Positions 37,670 through 38,237 of a DNA stretch of 38,237 bases are shown one piece after another (positions within the stretch are counted from its first letter, which is position 1; each line of letters opens with the position of its first letter). The notes beneath the pieces are model-generated. The model was not told the origin of the DNA, did not search any database, and saw only the letters and a list, made by a program, of their open reading frames with translations. The stretch is from assembly GCA_001795795.1 (NCBI GenBank), contig MGKV01000014.1, forward strand, positions 1-38,237, in the 5' to 3' direction. Source of the DNA: Candidatus Yanofskybacteria bacterium RIFCSPLOWO2_02_FULL_45_18 (GTDB taxonomy: Bacteria; Patescibacteriota; Minisyncoccia; 2-02-FULL-40-12; GWA2-44-9). Made by a program: the position numbers and the translations under genes.

Positions 37670-38161
37670 ATGATGCCAGCGTTTTCCAAAGAAAAAGAAA
37701 AAGAATTTTTGGCGGTTATCCGCTTGCTTTTAGTTCGCCGCCCAGATATCTCAATTTTGGGGTTGCAGGAGGCGTTAAATCAGAACGGTTACCGTTTCCA
37801 TCGCGAATACGTGACCAAACTTCAAAAAAAGGTTTTAACGGAAAGAATCCACCGAATTGAAGACCGCCAGCTTTTGTCCAAAGAAATAGCGGAGTTTGAA
37901 GACCTTATCGGAGTAACGGCAAATGAGCTATGGCGGATAATCTTGGCAAAAAATTCATCTAATCACGAAAAAATCAGAGCAATCGGGACCTTGGTAAATA
38001 ACCGCTCCGTTCTTCTTGAAAAAAAATTCAATGCCGGTGTTTTTGAGAAACAGCTTGGCAAGGTTAAGGCAGAGCCAGTTCTTACCCCAGAGCAAAGACA
38101 GATGGTTAGCAACGCGCTGGATTATGTCCATTCGTTATCGTTACAAAATCAAGGTAGTTAG
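37670..38161 (+). CDS. unknown helical protein, possibly DNA-binding or terminase-small-subunit-like
   Basis: 163 residues (ATG 37673 is the alternative leaderless start). ISILGLQEALNQNGYRFHREYVTKLQKKV could be a winged or homeodomain-like helix-turn-helix; IGVTANELWRIILAKNSSNHEKIRAI is a second helical part; the C-terminus ends LTPEQRQMVSNALDYVHSL. All-helical with a basic middle. Such a layout occurs in phage terminase small subunits and plasmid DNA-binding proteins, but no motif is decisive. It lies behind the RTTAAC array, which it might recognise. Confidence 0.6.
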   Translation: MMPAFSKEKEKEFLAVIRLLLVRRPDISILGLQEALNQNGYRFHREYVTKLQKKVLTERIHRIEDRQLLSKEIAEFEDLIGVTANELWRIILAKNSSNHEKIRAIGTLVNNRSVLLEKKFNAGVFEKQLGKVKAEPVLTPEQRQMVSNALDYVHSLSLQNQGS

Positions 38162-38169
38162 AGTATAAT
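38141..38169 (+). promoter_or_regulatory. promoter reading out of the window
   Basis: TTACAA (38141-38146), a 17-nt spacer, TATAAT (38164-38169), partly inside the end of the last gene. It is followed by ACGCGT-AGA-ACGCGT and further inverted sequence, so the transcript starts with structure; its gene is beyond the window. Confidence 0.5.
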
Positions 38170-38237
38170 AAAAATCACGCGTAGAACGCGTAAAATCGCG
38201 CTATAACGAGCGTTTTACCTGAAACAATGGAAATCTA

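Overview
The window looks like a chromosome segment of a Candidate Phyla Radiation bacterium, most likely Parcubacteria/Patescibacteria. The inference rests on compact housekeeping genes (YidC without a P1 domain, Jag without Jag-N, an 88-residue DciA, a shortened YebC), few Shine-Dalgarno sequences, promoters sitting directly on start codons, a CPR-style type IV secretion (T4SS) cluster with PrgI, and AT-rich oligonucleotide repeats inside conserved proteins. TGA is used as a stop (for example rnpA), so the Gracilibacteria code does not apply.

Layout. 0.1-4.2 kb, minus strand: nusA - tig - cysteine desulfurase - tRNA-Arg - tRNA-Lys, read from a canonical promoter. tyrS diverges from it. A small acidic protein gene with its own promoter and structured leader follows, then ruvB-yebC-ruvC, an unidentified structured RNA candidate, pilB and a divergent class A penicillin-binding protein. 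12.0-17.2 kb is the classical origin neighbourhood: dciA-like, dnaN and dnaA on minus, and rpmH-rnpA-yidD-yidC-jag on plus. The extremely AT-rich dnaA-dnaN gap with DnaA-box-like sites is the best oriC candidate.

17.2-27.5 kb is one minus-strand T4SS-like operon. It encodes a Ca2+-motif lipoprotein-like or anchored protein, a 24-Cys secreted protein, a VirB6-like protein with a giant coiled-coil tail, a Pro-rich protein, PrgI, VirB4 split into two genes, a membrane protein and an anchored beta-propeller. No coupling ATPase or relaxase is visible. ksgA and a pcrA helicase operon follow.

31.2-38.2 kb is accessory DNA. It holds a CPBP protease behind a palindromic element, a Type II restriction-modification operon with the nuclease gene first, two unknown partner genes, a TM2-like protein and a second PD-(D/E)XK-like protein. 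The last is preceded by a roughly 150-nt pseudoknotted RNA candidate with two GAAA tetraloops, the most striking unexplained object here. The window ends in a plus-strand mobile-element-like cassette (unknown protein, DUF5659, a 42-aa ORF, SpoVG-like, a helical protein) with an array of RTTAAC motifs. No database search was possible; names rest on motifs read by eye.
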